A stretch of 64,000 bases of DNA from Chitinophaga jiangningensis (GCF_900142605.1 NZ_FRBL01000003.1:62001-126000); one strand, 5' to 3'; positions 36,225 to 45,282 are shown, counted from the stretch's first letter. The notes: generated from the letters alone by a model not told the origin. Made by a program: numbers and translations.

Positions 36225-36316
36225 TTTTTTTAGGGAGATAGCAGCCGCCTCTGTTTGAGGCGGCTGCTTTTTTATGTACACTGCCCGTAAGCTGCGCTTA
36301 CATCTCCCTAAAAAAA
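36225..36316. repeat. 15-bp inverted repeat around a terminator (T7-AGGGAGAT motif)
   Basis: TTTTTTTAGGGAGAT (36225-36239) and its exact reverse complement (36302-36316) flank the terminator between the adhesin gene and the convergent glycosidase gene. The same motif recurs, exactly or with one change, at 14702-14716, 37618-37632, 54672-54686 and 57934-57948. Confidence 0.65.
36241..36273 (+). terminator. Rho-independent terminator after the adhesin gene
   Basis: GCAGCCGCCTC (36241-36251) pairs perfectly with GAGGCGGCTGC (36257-36267) around a 5-nt loop, followed by six T. Confidence 0.9.
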
Positions 36317-36347
36317 TAATTAGGTAACTGTATGTAAGGAATTGTTT

Positions 36348-37457
36348 TTATTTCAACGGAATCACCATATTCCATGTCCGGTCCACCTCATACGGCCTGG
36401 GGCCGGAACCGGTGGCTGCAAATAAATGCGTAGGCTTCCCATTTTCAAATAATAAAAATGGTCGCTCAAAATTAGCCTGATGCGTTACCGTGCCATCATT
36501 CCATTTCACCGTCCTGGAATAAGCTTTCACGTGTTTGGATAGCTTCCAGTCCACCCCGTTTTTAGAAGTGGCGTGTATGCCTCCACCTTCTTCTCCGCAT
36601 ATTTTTCCGAAACGATCTTTCATGATCAGTTCGTAATGATCCTTGTGCCACCATACAAATGGATCTTCTACGTCGCTTTCATTTTCCTTAGTGCTATGGA
36701 AGTCGAAGATGGGAGCGTCTGATAGTCGCTCATAGGGCCCTGCATAGCCATTTTTCGACAACGCAGCGCCCAGCATCAGCGGTGGCTCTGGTCCTTTGGC
36801 GGAAGATTTATACATCAGGTAGATGTTACCATCCGGGCGTACTACCGGGGATGGATTTGAAATAATGGACGCGTCCCATTTACCTGGTCGCGGTGTCATT
36901 AATGGGTGATCGAGTCGCTTCCACGGGCCTTTTACAGAGTCGGCCACCGCTACGCTGGCCCTTTTATGCATCCAGGCTTTTTGTGCGAGCCCATTTGCCC
37001 AAATGTTGTCCGCATTATCCGGGAAGGGGAAGTCGTACGTGACGCCTACATAATACAGCAGGTATTGCCCTTTGTATTTGGTGATACGGGGATTGAAAGT
37101 ACACATGCCATCAAACCAATCTTTTCCTCGCTGTCCCAGCACCACTTCCACAAAGGTATACGGCCCTTCCGGCGTATCTGCTATGGCGCGCACGATTTCG
37201 GAGTTGGTAACCCATTTGCCAAATCCCACCGCTTTGGGCCAGCGGGAAGCAAACATGTGGTATTTTCCATCTTCCCCTTTAACGACAGACGGGTCCCAGA
37301 TCCAATAATCTTCCATCTCAAAACCGCCGCCCTTAATGGCTGGCTGCAGTTTATCCGCGAAGGAGTGCGCCTGTGGCAGCGGAAAATCGAAGGAGCCCAA
37401 CATGGTGGGTAACAGGAGTCCTCCGGACAATTGCTTAACAAAATCTCTTCTATGCAT
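36348..37457 (-). CDS. Beta-propeller glycoside hydrolase (GH43/GH117-like), Tat-type leader
   Basis: The 369-residue protein starts M-H-R-R-D-F-V-K-Q-L, a twin-arginine type export signal, unlike the Sec or lipoprotein leaders of its neighbours. The body shows five-bladed propeller features: Y-W-I-W-D-P-S-V-V (candidate base Asp), K-Y-H-M-F-A-S-R-W, T-F-N-P-R-I, S-N-P-S-P-V-V-R and V-E-D-P-F-V-W-W. No close family can be named with certainty; GH43 or a neighbouring clan F/J family is most likely. It is convergent with the adhesin gene and 183 bp downstream of the GH43 lipoprotein gene, with a terminator between. Confidence 0.75.
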   Translation of the reverse strand: MHRRDFVKQLSGGLLLPTMLGSFDFPLPQAHSFADKLQPAIKGGGFEMEDYWIWDPSVVKGEDGKYHMFASRWPKAVGFGKWVTNSEIVRAIADTPEGPYTFVEVVLGQRGKDWFDGMCTFNPRITKYKGQYLLYYVGVTYDFPFPDNADNIWANGLAQKAWMHKRASVAVADSVKGPWKRLDHPLMTPRPGKWDASIISNPSPVVRPDGNIYLMYKSSAKGPEPPLMLGAALSKNGYAGPYERLSDAPIFDFHSTKENESDVEDPFVWWHKDHYELIMKDRFGKICGEEGGGIHATSKNGVDWKLSKHVKAYSRTVKWNDGTVTHQANFERPFLLFENGKPTHLFAATGSGPRPYEVDRTWNMVIPLK

Positions 37458-37588
37458 GGACGTAATTGTGGTGGCTAATTTACTACCCGGCAGCCCTGAT
37501 TCCTGACATTATTTTGTGCATTTATGACGTCAATTTCGCTGTAAAGTGTTTTCTGCCGGAATTTGAACCACTGAAAAAGTACCGGCCT

Positions 37589-37624
37589 AAAAAAAACTGC
37601 GCTTATATGGCGCAGTTTTTTTTT
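37589..37624 (-). terminator. Bidirectional terminator after the GH43 lipoprotein gene
   Basis: AACTGCGC (37595-37602) pairs with GCGCAGTT (37610-37617), flanked by an A run (37589-37596) and T run (37616-37624). It ends the minus-strand GH43 gene whose stop is at 37641. A T7-AGGGAGAT motif copy (37618-37632) overlaps its T run. Confidence 0.8.
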
Positions 37625-37640
37625 AGGGAGATGTAATACT

Positions 37641-38747
37641 TTATTTATCAGTATGGGAGCTGAGTGTTTGAATGCTACCGTCCGCATTATAGTGCAGCGG
37701 TAATACTTTCACGTTCCTCAGGTGCGTTTTACCGGAGAGCTGGGTATCATGATAGAAGAGGTACCATTTATCCTGCACTTTTACAATAGAGTGGTGGGAG
37801 GTCCAGCCATCCACTGGCTTCATGAGTACGCCCTGGTATACGAAAGGTCCGTACGGACTATCACCGATGGCATACACGAGGTTGTGTGTGTCGCCGGTGG
37901 AGTAGGACAGGTAGTACTTGTTATTGTATTTATGCAGCCATACTGCTTCAAAGAAGCGTTTATCATTTTCTTTCTCTGTAAATAATTTGCCGGTGCTGTC
38001 TACAATTTTCACCTCGCGTACCTCTTCTGCCAGGGAGGTCATGTTATTGGAGAGCTTGGCCACGCGTGGCAGAATGGCTGTTTCCTCCGGTTTTTTCAGC
38101 TGTGCTGTGGAGTCGTATTTGTTATGGTTCCAGTGCTGGAGTTGTCCGCCCCAGATGCCGCCAAAATACAGGTAGGACGTACCATCGTCATCCGTGAATA
38201 CGCAGGGGTCGATACTGTAAGTACCTTTGATGGGCGTGGGCTCCGCAGTAAACGGACCAGCAGGGTTTTCACTGGCGGCCACGCCTATACGAAAAACACC
38301 TTCCTTATCTTTGGCCGGGAAGTAGAGGTAGTATTTGCCATTGGCGAATGCTGCATCCGGTGCCCAGAGCTGTCTGGAGGCCCATGGCACGTCTTTAAGG
38401 GCAAGTGCAACGCCGTTGTCTGTTACCTTTCCGCCAACGGAGTCCATGGAAAGGATGCGGTAATCCATCATCTGAAAATGATCCCCGTTATCATTTTCGG
38501 CCACGCCGGTGGCGGTATCATGTGATGGGTAGATGTAAATCTTTCCGCCGAAAACGTGCGCGGATGGATCGGCAGTGTAGATGTGCGATACCAGTGGCTG
38601 TGAAGCGTACTTTGCTTCAGGCGCAGGTACGGAATCAGTTTTAACTTCGTTGTTGGGAGCATTACCGCAACTGGCCATCGCCATACATAGGAATGCAGCC
38701 ATTCCAATTCCAGTAAAGTTACTGTAAAAGCAATTTTGCTTGAGCAT
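37641..38747 (-). CDS. Glycoside hydrolase family 43 lipoprotein
   Basis: The 368-residue protein has a signal peptide with a lipobox (M-A-S-C, Cys near residue 27). The catalytic triad of GH43 is visible: base Asp in Y-T-A-D-P-S-A-H-V, pKa-modulating Asp in S-I-D-P-C-V-F-T-D-D-D-G, and acid Glu in F-F-E-A-V-W-L-H. GH43 enzymes include beta-xylosidases and alpha-L-arabinofuranosidases. Its position among GH67, acetylesterase and SusCD genes suggests side-chain or xylo-oligomer cleavage at the cell surface. No LacI-type core was found in its 156-bp upstream region, which has a direct repeat ATAACGTGT (38772-38780 and 38824-38832). Confidence 0.88.
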   Translation of the reverse strand: MLKQNCFYSNFTGIGMAAFLCMAMASCGNAPNNEVKTDSVPAPEAKYASQPLVSHIYTADPSAHVFGGKIYIYPSHDTATGVAENDNGDHFQMMDYRILSMDSVGGKVTDNGVALALKDVPWASRQLWAPDAAFANGKYYLYFPAKDKEGVFRIGVAASENPAGPFTAEPTPIKGTYSIDPCVFTDDDGTSYLYFGGIWGGQLQHWNHNKYDSTAQLKKPEETAILPRVAKLSNNMTSLAEEVREVKIVDSTGKLFTEKENDKRFFEAVWLHKYNNKYYLSYSTGDTHNLVYAIGDSPYGPFVYQGVLMKPVDGWTSHHSIVKVQDKWYLFYHDTQLSGKTHLRNVKVLPLHYNADGSIQTLSSHTDK

Positions 38748-38903
38748 AGAAGATTAGTTTAAAAATTACTCATAACGTGTGTGCTGTTAGCCGGCGGTTG
38801 TAGCGCAACTAACACTTAGTTCTATAACGTGTTTTCAAATTTTGGGTCTGGTGACAGGCTTACGTAGCCCGTCAACCAAAGATATAAAAATAGCTGAGAT
38901 ATT

Positions 38904-39314
38904 TTAAGCCCCGAATAACTGGTGAAACAGAAAATAGCCACCGCCAATCAACAGCAGGTCAATTGAAATGGCCAGCAGGCAAAGGGGCCACCAATAGATG
39001 CTCCAATAGGAGAACATCCTGAGGGTTTCCGGTTTTCCTGGTTCGAAGATAAAGGGTACGCTTTGGTGCAGTTGCCAGGGTGGGTTGGAGAAACCGGTAG
39101 TATGGCGAAAGGTGAGTGTTTCATTTTGGAGTGTAGGGATTTCGAATACCGGGTAATATACGGTGCCCTCGTCGTCCGATTTTTCCACGAGTTCCACCAG
39201 TGTACCGCTGGCGCGTTCGGCCGTTTTCACGAAGCGGATACGGTTTTTTAAATCCGCGATGGCAAAGCCTAACAGTAATGCCCCAACGCAAATGAATATA
39301 GTGTGAATGATCAT
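38904..39314 (-). CDS. DUF3592-like membrane protein (second of a pair)
   Basis: Using the Met at 39314 (M-I-I-H-T-I-F), the protein has 136 residues. There is one N-terminal helix, an extracytoplasmic beta-rich section with V-Y-Y-P-V-F-E-I and a C-terminal hydrophobic helix (L-C-L-L-A-I-S-I-D-L-L-L-I-G-G-G-Y-F). This topology and the P-V-F/T-L-T-F-R pattern fit DUF3592. The ATG overlaps the stop of its paralogue (ATGA). Role unknown. Confidence 0.75.
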   Translation of the reverse strand: MIIHTIFICVGALLLGFAIADLKNRIRFVKTAERASGTLVELVEKSDDEGTVYYPVFEIPTLQNETLTFRHTTGFSNPPWQLHQSVPFIFEPGKPETLRMFSYWSIYWWPLCLLAISIDLLLIGGGYFLFHQLFGA

Positions 39315-39727
39315 AAGCGGGGTGTTGAAAGGTGAGGGGTGCTGGCTGTGGGTAATACAAAGTATCCACCGCCAATGATGATGAGTGGAATGGCCAGGCC
39401 CAGGCAAACCAGGCTCCAGTTGAATATCCAGAAATACCGCATCATCCTGGGAGACGACCGGTGATGAGGATCGTTGAGGAAGGTGGCGGTTTCACCTACT
39501 TCCCAGCTGCTGGGGTTAGAGGCGGCGGCATGGTGGTATATGATTTCGTCGCCACCCGGTGTAGTGATGCTAAAAACCGGTGAGTAGGCGCCGTCGCTTA
39601 CTTCCAGGGAAATAACGGTGCCGGTAACCCGTTCGCTGCTGCGGATGAAATCAATGGACTGTTTGAGTACGTATATGGATACACCCAATAAGATAAGACC
39701 GGTTAACAGATACAGTTTATACCACAT
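39311..39727 (-). CDS. DUF3592-like membrane protein (first of a pair)
   Basis: The 138-residue protein has the same plan as the gene downstream: one hydrophobic N-terminal helix, S-S-E-R-V-T-G-T-V-I-S-L, Y-S-P-V-F-S-I, V-G-E-T-A-T-F-L-N-D-P and a C-terminal helix ending I-I-I-G-G-G-Y-F-V-L-P. The pair shares G-G-G-Y-F and T-G-T-V/S-G-T-L positions and probably arose by duplication. The genes overlap by four bases, so the two products are likely made in equal amounts and may interact. Function unknown. Confidence 0.75.
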   Translation of the reverse strand: MWYKLYLLTGLILLGVSIYVLKQSIDFIRSSERVTGTVISLEVSDGAYSPVFSITTPGGDEIIYHHAAASNPSSWEVGETATFLNDPHHRSSPRMMRYFWIFNWSLVCLGLAIPLIIIGGGYFVLPTASTPHLSTPRL

Positions 39728-39783
39728 GGTGGATTCGGTTTGGATTTCTAAATTAAGAAAAATCTCGCATCAAACCCTGCAAC

Positions 39784-39816
39784 AAAAAAAGCCTGCGCAA
39801 TAACGCAGGCTTTTTT
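39784..39816. terminator. Bidirectional terminator between the SusD and DUF3592 genes
   Basis: GCCTGCG (39791-39797) pairs with CGCAGGC (39804-39810), with A7 before and T6 after. It ends the susC-susD operon on the minus strand (stop at 39840). Confidence 0.85.
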
Positions 39817-39839
39817 CTGTTGCATTTACCGGGGTATGG

Positions 39840-41450
39840 TTAGTACCCTGGGTTCTGCTTAAACTCATTCACTGTTCTGTCGATCTGATCCTGGGGGATC
39901 GGGCGCAGCACATGTTTAGGCTGGATATTGGCGCGGGCTTCCGCATTGTGGAGCCGCACCCTGTCTAGTAATTTATGTGTTCTTACGAGGTCAAACCAGC
40001 GCATTTGCTCGCCAACGAGCTCGCGTCCCCTTTCATCGAGGAGGAAGTCGATGCTCATTTGGGCAGCGGTTACCCGCATAGCATTGCGGTTGGCGGCTGT
40101 TTCCGCATCTGTAGCGCCAATACGCGCTGCTCTTAAGCGCACTACATTTACGAGGTCCGCTGCTGCCTGTGGATCGCCCTGCATCAGCATGGCTTCTGCC
40201 TGGATCAGGTATGTTTCTGCCAGGCGGAAGGAGATGAAAGGCCGCACGCCGGAAGCCTGGTTATCAGGCCGCAGGGCATCTGCAAATTTGTTAAGTGATG
40301 GATACAGTTTTTCAGTGTAGAGGCGTGGCGGTACCAGCATATATTTTTTGCTGGCAATTTCTGCTGCCGACACATCGTATCCTGGCAGGAACACCGCCGT
40401 ATCACCCAGCTTCAGCGTAGCGGTAGGTGCATTGGTGTACCAAACGGTAGTGAAGAATTTTTCGTAACGGGTATCGTGTACGCGATCCTGGTAGAGCGTA
40501 TCCAGCAGGAACTTTGTAGGCCTGAAACGCTTCCATGGTGTACCATTGGGCAGGTCGCGCTTCATGCCCGGCAGCACATCGTATTGCATCAGGAAAAAGC
40601 GGCAGGCGTTGTTATCACCGTTGTTATACAGCGGATCAGTGGTGAACTGCGCTGCCCAGATGGTTTCGGAGTTATTTTCCTTACCCTGTGCCCAGATCAG
40701 CCCTGGATCATCCAGTAGTTTAAAGCCATAATTTTTGATAACCATGTCCGCGTATTTTGCGGCGTTGGCATAGTCGGTACCCTGTGCATCCGGGGAGGAG
40801 GCGCGGGTGAGGTACACCCTTGCCAGCAGGTGCTCGGCGGCCGGTTTGGTAGCGCGGCCCCATTCTGACTGCGTGGCCGGCAGGTCCCTTTCGGCATCCA
40901 GTAAATCCTGGATGATGGCATTATAAATGGCGGAGGTGGAGTCGCGGTGTGCCTCCCGAACGATTTCAGTGTTTTCTTTCAGGCTGAGCGGAATGGGGCC
41001 AAACATCTCCATTAATAAAAAATGGTACTGGGCGCGACAAAACTTTGCCTCTGCCACACCTTTCACTTTGGTGGCGCTGTCGAGGTCCGTAATCTTATCG
41101 GCGCGGGTAATGGCCACATTAGCGGTGTTCAGCGTTTGGTAAAAGCTGTTCCATACTTCACGGACATGCGAATAGCGGGAGTCCAGCTGGGATGTATACT
41201 GTGAGGTGAATTTAAAATCGCCGTCCGATCCGTTGGTGATGATATCCGTACCGGTTTCGGTGAGCGTAATACCTCTTTCTGTGCTGTAGAAGTTGCGCAT
41301 GGAAACATACGCGCCATTCACGGCTGTTTGAAAGCCGGCTTTTGTATTATAGAAATTATCTGTAGCGTTAGTGACTACTGTTTCATCCAGCATTTTATTA
41401 CAGGAGGCTGTAACCAGCATCAGTAGCATAGCGGGAATTATATGTTTCAT
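39840..41450 (-). CDS. susD: SusD/RagB-family nutrient-binding outer-membrane lipoprotein
   Basis: The 536-residue protein has a lipoprotein signal (T-A-S-C, Cys17). It shows the SusD arrangement: N-terminal A-V-N-G-A-Y region, TPR-like helices (F-C-R-A-Q-Y-H-F-L-L-M-E-M-F-G-P-I-P), A-E-H-L-L-A-R-V-Y-L, then L-A-E-T-Y-L-I-Q-A-E-A and the closing L-D-E-R-G-R-E-L-V-G-E-Q-M-R-W-F-D-L-V-R, which is highly conserved. It caps the SusC barrel and binds a glycan. It starts 20 bp after susC in the same operon. The gene symbol denotes the family, not the starch system. Confidence 0.95.
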   Translation of the reverse strand: MKHIIPAMLLMLVTASCNKMLDETVVTNATDNFYNTKAGFQTAVNGAYVSMRNFYSTERGITLTETGTDIITNGSDGDFKFTSQYTSQLDSRYSHVREVWNSFYQTLNTANVAITRADKITDLDSATKVKGVAEAKFCRAQYHFLLMEMFGPIPLSLKENTEIVREAHRDSTSAIYNAIIQDLLDAERDLPATQSEWGRATKPAAEHLLARVYLTRASSPDAQGTDYANAAKYADMVIKNYGFKLLDDPGLIWAQGKENNSETIWAAQFTTDPLYNNGDNNACRFFLMQYDVLPGMKRDLPNGTPWKRFRPTKFLLDTLYQDRVHDTRYEKFFTTVWYTNAPTATLKLGDTAVFLPGYDVSAAEIASKKYMLVPPRLYTEKLYPSLNKFADALRPDNQASGVRPFISFRLAETYLIQAEAMLMQGDPQAAADLVNVVRLRAARIGATDAETAANRNAMRVTAAQMSIDFLLDERGRELVGEQMRWFDLVRTHKLLDRVRLHNAEARANIQPKHVLRPIPQDQIDRTVNEFKQNPGY

Positions 41451-41470
41451 AACATTTTCCTTTTTAGTGA

Positions 41471-44400
41471 TTAAAACTTCGCGTTAATACCGAACTGCAT
41501 CATCCAGGTGGCAGGTGCATCGATGCCGATTACATTCACATCTTCCGGATCAATACCTTTCCAGGTTTGGCGGTAAGGTGCCAGTATCAGCGGCTGTTTA
41601 ACGCCAACGGTAAAACGCAGATCGCGCATGCCCCAGTTGCTTACTACCTTGTTAGGCATCTGGTAAGCGAGGGTGATATTGCGGATTTTGAAGAAGGAGC
41701 CGTCGAAGTAACTGAGCGATTGGTAGTTGCTGGGTCTTTCCTGGTTGGCATTAGGCCGCGGAAAATCGTTGGATGGTGTGGCAGAAGTGTTGTACACTAC
41801 GTTCAGGTTGTTATAACGACCAAACAGGGTGTTATAGTTGCTGTAGAAGTCACTTTTGATCATACTACCCCAACGGGCAAACGCTACGATGGAGAGTTCG
41901 AATCCTTTATAGGAAAACCGTTGCGTAGTACCTGCCTGCCATTTAGGTTGTGGTGAACCCAGTATCTGGCGGTCGTTTTTGGCGTCGATCACCGTATCGC
42001 CGTTCACATCTTCCAGTCTGATCTCTCCTGGTTTCACATTATACCTGGCGGCTAAGGCAGCATCTTTATCCTGCCAGATGCCAATTTTTTTGAAGTCGTA
42101 ATACACGTAGGTAGGCTGACCCACAAACCAGGCGTTGCCGATATCAGCAGTTCTGCCATCGCCGAGTGAGAGGATGGAGGAGCGGTTACGGGAATAGTTT
42201 ACATCCATTTTCCAGGAGAATCCGTTTGGATTATCGATGATGGAGGCGGATATACCAATCTCCAGTCCTCTGTTGCGGCTGGTGCCGAGGTTCATCAGTA
42301 CCTGGTTGAAACCATTGCTGTAAGGCAGGGTTTGCGGCATGAGCAGGTCTGTAGTACGTTGGTTATACCATTCGATCACACCCGTGATGCGGCCGTTCAG
42401 GAAGCCGAAGTCCAGCCCGATATCGGTGGAGGTGGTGGTTTCCCAGGTGAGGTCAGGATTGCGGAGGTCCTGCGGTACGTAACCGAGTACGCCCTTGTTA
42501 CCAAAGGAATACGGAATCCTTAACAGGGAGCCCTGTGTCGCATATGGGGTGATACCGGTGTTGCCTATACGTCCGAAGCTGGCGCGCAGTTTCAGGTTAT
42601 CCATGAACGTTTGTCCTTTGAGTGGAGCTTCGTTGATGATGTTCCAGCCTACTGCTACGGAAGGGAAGTAGCCCCATTTTTTTCCGGGTGCAAAGCGGGA
42701 GGAACCATCGGCACGCATGGTGAGTGTTAAGAGGTAACGGTCATCGAAGCCATAGTTAACACGGCCCATATAGGAGAGGATGGTCCAGCTGCTAAGGCTG
42801 CTGCTTAAGCCGGTTACGTTGAGCGCCTGGCCGAGGTTGAAGTACTGCTGTGATTCAACGGGGATACCGCGCACGTTGGTGCCGGACATATCCGTGGTTT
42901 CACGTTGTACGCTGTAAAGGCCCGTTACGCCGATGTTATGTTTCTTTACGATTTTATTATACGTCAGCACGTTTTCAATTGTGTAAGCTACTACTGATGC
43001 ATTGTTTTTGCTGGCCGTAGCGTCGCCGCCGCCTATCAGGAGGTTGGTATTATTTTTTCCCTGGAACAGGCCGTAGTTGTAGGATTGAATATCCGGTCCT
43101 ACGTTGAGGCGGTATTTCAGTCCGTCGATGATTTCCACTTCTCCATACAGGCTGGTGAATACGCGGAGGCGTTTGTTCAGCTCAATGCGGTTGCCGTCTA
43201 CATAGTCGAGCAGCGGGTTAGGTTGCTGGTTATCACCGGTGGGGTAGGTGATCAGTTTACCTTTATCATCGTATGGTGCTGCGATGGGCAGCATTTTCAG
43301 TGCATTGTCGATACCGTTATAGGTTTCACCGTTGCGGCGACTATAAGCGCCGAGGAGGCTGGCGCCTACCTTAACGCGTTTGCCTATACGCTGATCCAGG
43401 GCAATGCTGAAGTTGTAGCGTTCGTAGTTTTGTAGTTTCAGTACACCCTGGTCTTTAAAGTAGCCGAGGCCTACGCTGTACTTAGTATTTTCGCCGCCGC
43501 CGGAAACGTTTACTCCGTGGTTGGTTTGGTAGCCCTGGGAGATCATGAGGTCCTGCCAGTCTACATCCACGCCTTTTTTGATATTGGCGTATTCTACTGC
43601 GTTGAATATTTTCTGATCGGAGGCGTCCGGGTTGTTATCGTCGTATTTACCGATGGTGCGGTTAGCTTCTCTGCGCATGTCAATGAACCGGGAGGCACTC
43701 ATCATATCAGTTTCGCCAAGCTGGCGTACAATGCCATAGGAACCGCTGTAGGACACAACAGGTTTTCCTTCCTTACCGCGCTGGGTGGTAACGAGGATTA
43801 CGCCGTTGGCACCTCTGGAACCGTAGATGGCAGTGGCGGAGGCGTCTTTTAAGATATCCATCGATTGTATGACTCCTGTGCCGATATCGTTCAGGCTACC
43901 GGAGTAGGGAATACCATCTACTACGTATAGCGGATCGTTGCCTGCATTGAGGGAGCGGGAGCCGCGGATACGTACCTGTGGTTCATCACCGGGTTTGGAG
44001 CTGTTGTTGATTACTTCCACACCGGGGGCGCGACCTTGCAGCGCCTGCTGCGGGTTGGTGACAGGCACGTCCTGTATGGCTTTGGAGTTGACGGAGGAGA
44101 TGGCGCCGGTCACATCTTTCTTTTTCTGCTGACCGTAACCTACTACCACTACTTCCTCGAGTTTTTTGCGATCTTCCTGCAGGATAACGGAAACGGCTGT
44201 ACGACCATTCAGCGGTTCCTCGTGTGTGGTGAAGCCGATAAAGGTAAATACTAACGTAACGTTGGCAGGGTCGGCTATCTGCAGGCGATAGTGCCCTTTC
44301 GGATCAGTTTGGGTACCCGTGTTTTTACCTTTGATGGCGATGGTAACACCTACCAGTGGCGATTTCTGGGCATCGAGTACATTTCCTTCCACAACAACGG

Positions 44401-44476
44401 GCTTACTTTGCCCGTAGGAAAGTTGATAGAATAGCAGGCAGGCTATCACACATAGAAAACGTGGAACTTTTTTCAT
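41471..44476 (-). CDS. susC: SusC/RagA-family TonB-dependent glycan transporter
   Basis: The 1001-residue outer-membrane protein has a signal peptide ending Q-L-S-Y-G-Q. A carboxypeptidase-D-like domain (V-V-V-E-G-N-V-L-D and V-S-V-I-L-Q-E) follows. The SusC-specific V-V-V-G-Y-G-Q-Q-K-K box and the plug (P-L-Y-V-V-D-G-I-P, D-A-S-A-T-A-I-Y-G-S-R-G-A-N-G-V-I-L-V-T-T) lead into the 22-stranded barrel, which ends in F-G-I-N-A-K-F. It imports oligosaccharides across the outer membrane by TonB energy. The predicted promoter carries a LacI-type operator over its -33 element. Confidence 0.95.
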   Translation of the reverse strand: MKKVPRFLCVIACLLFYQLSYGQSKPVVVEGNVLDAQKSPLVGVTIAIKGKNTGTQTDPKGHYRLQIADPANVTLVFTFIGFTTHEEPLNGRTAVSVILQEDRKKLEEVVVVGYGQQKKKDVTGAISSVNSKAIQDVPVTNPQQALQGRAPGVEVINNSSKPGDEPQVRIRGSRSLNAGNDPLYVVDGIPYSGSLNDIGTGVIQSMDILKDASATAIYGSRGANGVILVTTQRGKEGKPVVSYSGSYGIVRQLGETDMMSASRFIDMRREANRTIGKYDDNNPDASDQKIFNAVEYANIKKGVDVDWQDLMISQGYQTNHGVNVSGGGENTKYSVGLGYFKDQGVLKLQNYERYNFSIALDQRIGKRVKVGASLLGAYSRRNGETYNGIDNALKMLPIAAPYDDKGKLITYPTGDNQQPNPLLDYVDGNRIELNKRLRVFTSLYGEVEIIDGLKYRLNVGPDIQSYNYGLFQGKNNTNLLIGGGDATASKNNASVVAYTIENVLTYNKIVKKHNIGVTGLYSVQRETTDMSGTNVRGIPVESQQYFNLGQALNVTGLSSSLSSWTILSYMGRVNYGFDDRYLLTLTMRADGSSRFAPGKKWGYFPSVAVGWNIINEAPLKGQTFMDNLKLRASFGRIGNTGITPYATQGSLLRIPYSFGNKGVLGYVPQDLRNPDLTWETTTSTDIGLDFGFLNGRITGVIEWYNQRTTDLLMPQTLPYSNGFNQVLMNLGTSRNRGLEIGISASIIDNPNGFSWKMDVNYSRNRSSILSLGDGRTADIGNAWFVGQPTYVYYDFKKIGIWQDKDAALAARYNVKPGEIRLEDVNGDTVIDAKNDRQILGSPQPKWQAGTTQRFSYKGFELSIVAFARWGSMIKSDFYSNYNTLFGRYNNLNVVYNTSATPSNDFPRPNANQERPSNYQSLSYFDGSFFKIRNITLAYQMPNKVVSNWGMRDLRFTVGVKQPLILAPYRQTWKGIDPEDVNVIGIDAPATWMMQFGINAKF

Positions 44477-44847
44477 AACGTTTGATTTGGAATTATAAAA
44501 TGAACGGTCCGGGTTCGTATCAGTTTTTGTTTATGCTTATCAGATTTTGGATTTATATGGTTCTACAACGGGTCCACAGCATCAGGTTCTTCGGGGGACA
44601 AAATAGTAAAATTTCACAAAGTTGCAATCGTTTGCAATCATATTTTTATTTGAGGCTGATAGGTGTGGCAACATTAGTCGGATGTTGCAGTAAAAAGTAG
44701 ACTCCGCTTCAGCCCAATAGAAAAACAACAGCTGAAGAGTGCGACGCAAGGATGCTAAATAGTAATTCTGTGGCTGAGTTCATCATCATCCTCACACAGT
44801 TATGGGTGTAATATTTGTTGCGGGTTTTATGAACAAAAATGTAAACC
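44477..44847. other. 371-bp divergent region upstream of susC and the SRPBCC gene
   Basis: It holds the predicted susC promoter with a LacI-type operator (44599-44637, listed separately). The plus-strand side has no exact TAnnTTTG box; TAATATTTG near 44812 is close. No small gene was recognised. Confidence 0.6.
44599..44637 (-). promoter_or_regulatory. Predicted susC promoter with LacI-type operator over the -33 element
   Basis: On the minus strand TTG (44627-44625) is 19 bp from TATTTTG (44605-44599), close to the Bacteroidota promoter pattern. The -33 TTG lies inside TTGCAA-TCGT-TTGCAA (44622-44637), whose core GCAATCG-N-TT matches the two operators around lacI. Repressor bound here should block RNA polymerase. 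Confidence 0.65.
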
Positions 44848-45282
44848 ATGGAAACTCAAAACCTGATTGCGAAAGCTGAAGTAGCGATTCATGCGGATGC
44901 GGCGAAAGTCTGGCAGGCATTAACGGACCCTGCAATCATTCAGCAGTACATGTTTGGAACGAAGGTGGAATCCGACTGGAAGCAGGGGAGCGCGATTGTT
45001 TGGAAAGGCGAATGGAAGGGCAAGGCGTATGAGGACAAGGGCGTGATTACCGGTATTACGCCGCCGCAACAGTTGCAGTATACGCATTTTAGCCCTTTGT
45101 CGGGCAAGGAAGACAAGCCGGAAAATTACCATACCGTAACGATTACCCTGGAGAAATACGGAGGTGGCACCCGCGTAACGCTGCAGCAGGACAAGAATGC
45201 GAATGAAAAGAGTCAGCAGGAATCGCAGCAGAACTGGCAGCAGATGCTGCAAGGCCTGAGGGACGTGGTGGAACGTGGTTAG
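44848..45282 (+). CDS. SRPBCC/AHSA1-type protein
   Basis: The 144-residue protein has the START-like fold of the AHSA1 family: A-K-V-W-Q-A-L-T-D-P-A-I-I-Q-Q-Y-M-F-G near the N terminus, W-K-G-E-W-K-G-K-A-Y-E-D-K-G, T-H-F-S-P-L-S-G and the C-terminal helix W-Q-Q-M-L-Q-G-L. These small proteins bind hydrophobic ligands or assist stress responses; the ligand is unknown. The stop codon (TAG 45280-45282) overlaps that of the convergent gene (TAA, minus strand, 45281-45279). Confidence 0.88.
   Translation: METQNLIAKAEVAIHADAAKVWQALTDPAIIQQYMFGTKVESDWKQGSAIVWKGEWKGKAYEDKGVITGITPPQQLQYTHFSPLSGKEDKPENYHTVTITLEKYGGGTRVTLQQDKNANEKSQQESQQNWQQMLQGLRDVVERG

Noticed and set aside
44520..44700. Possible small plus-strand open frames upstream of the SRPBCC gene
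   Set aside because: They overlap the susC promoter and operator and have no recognisable features.
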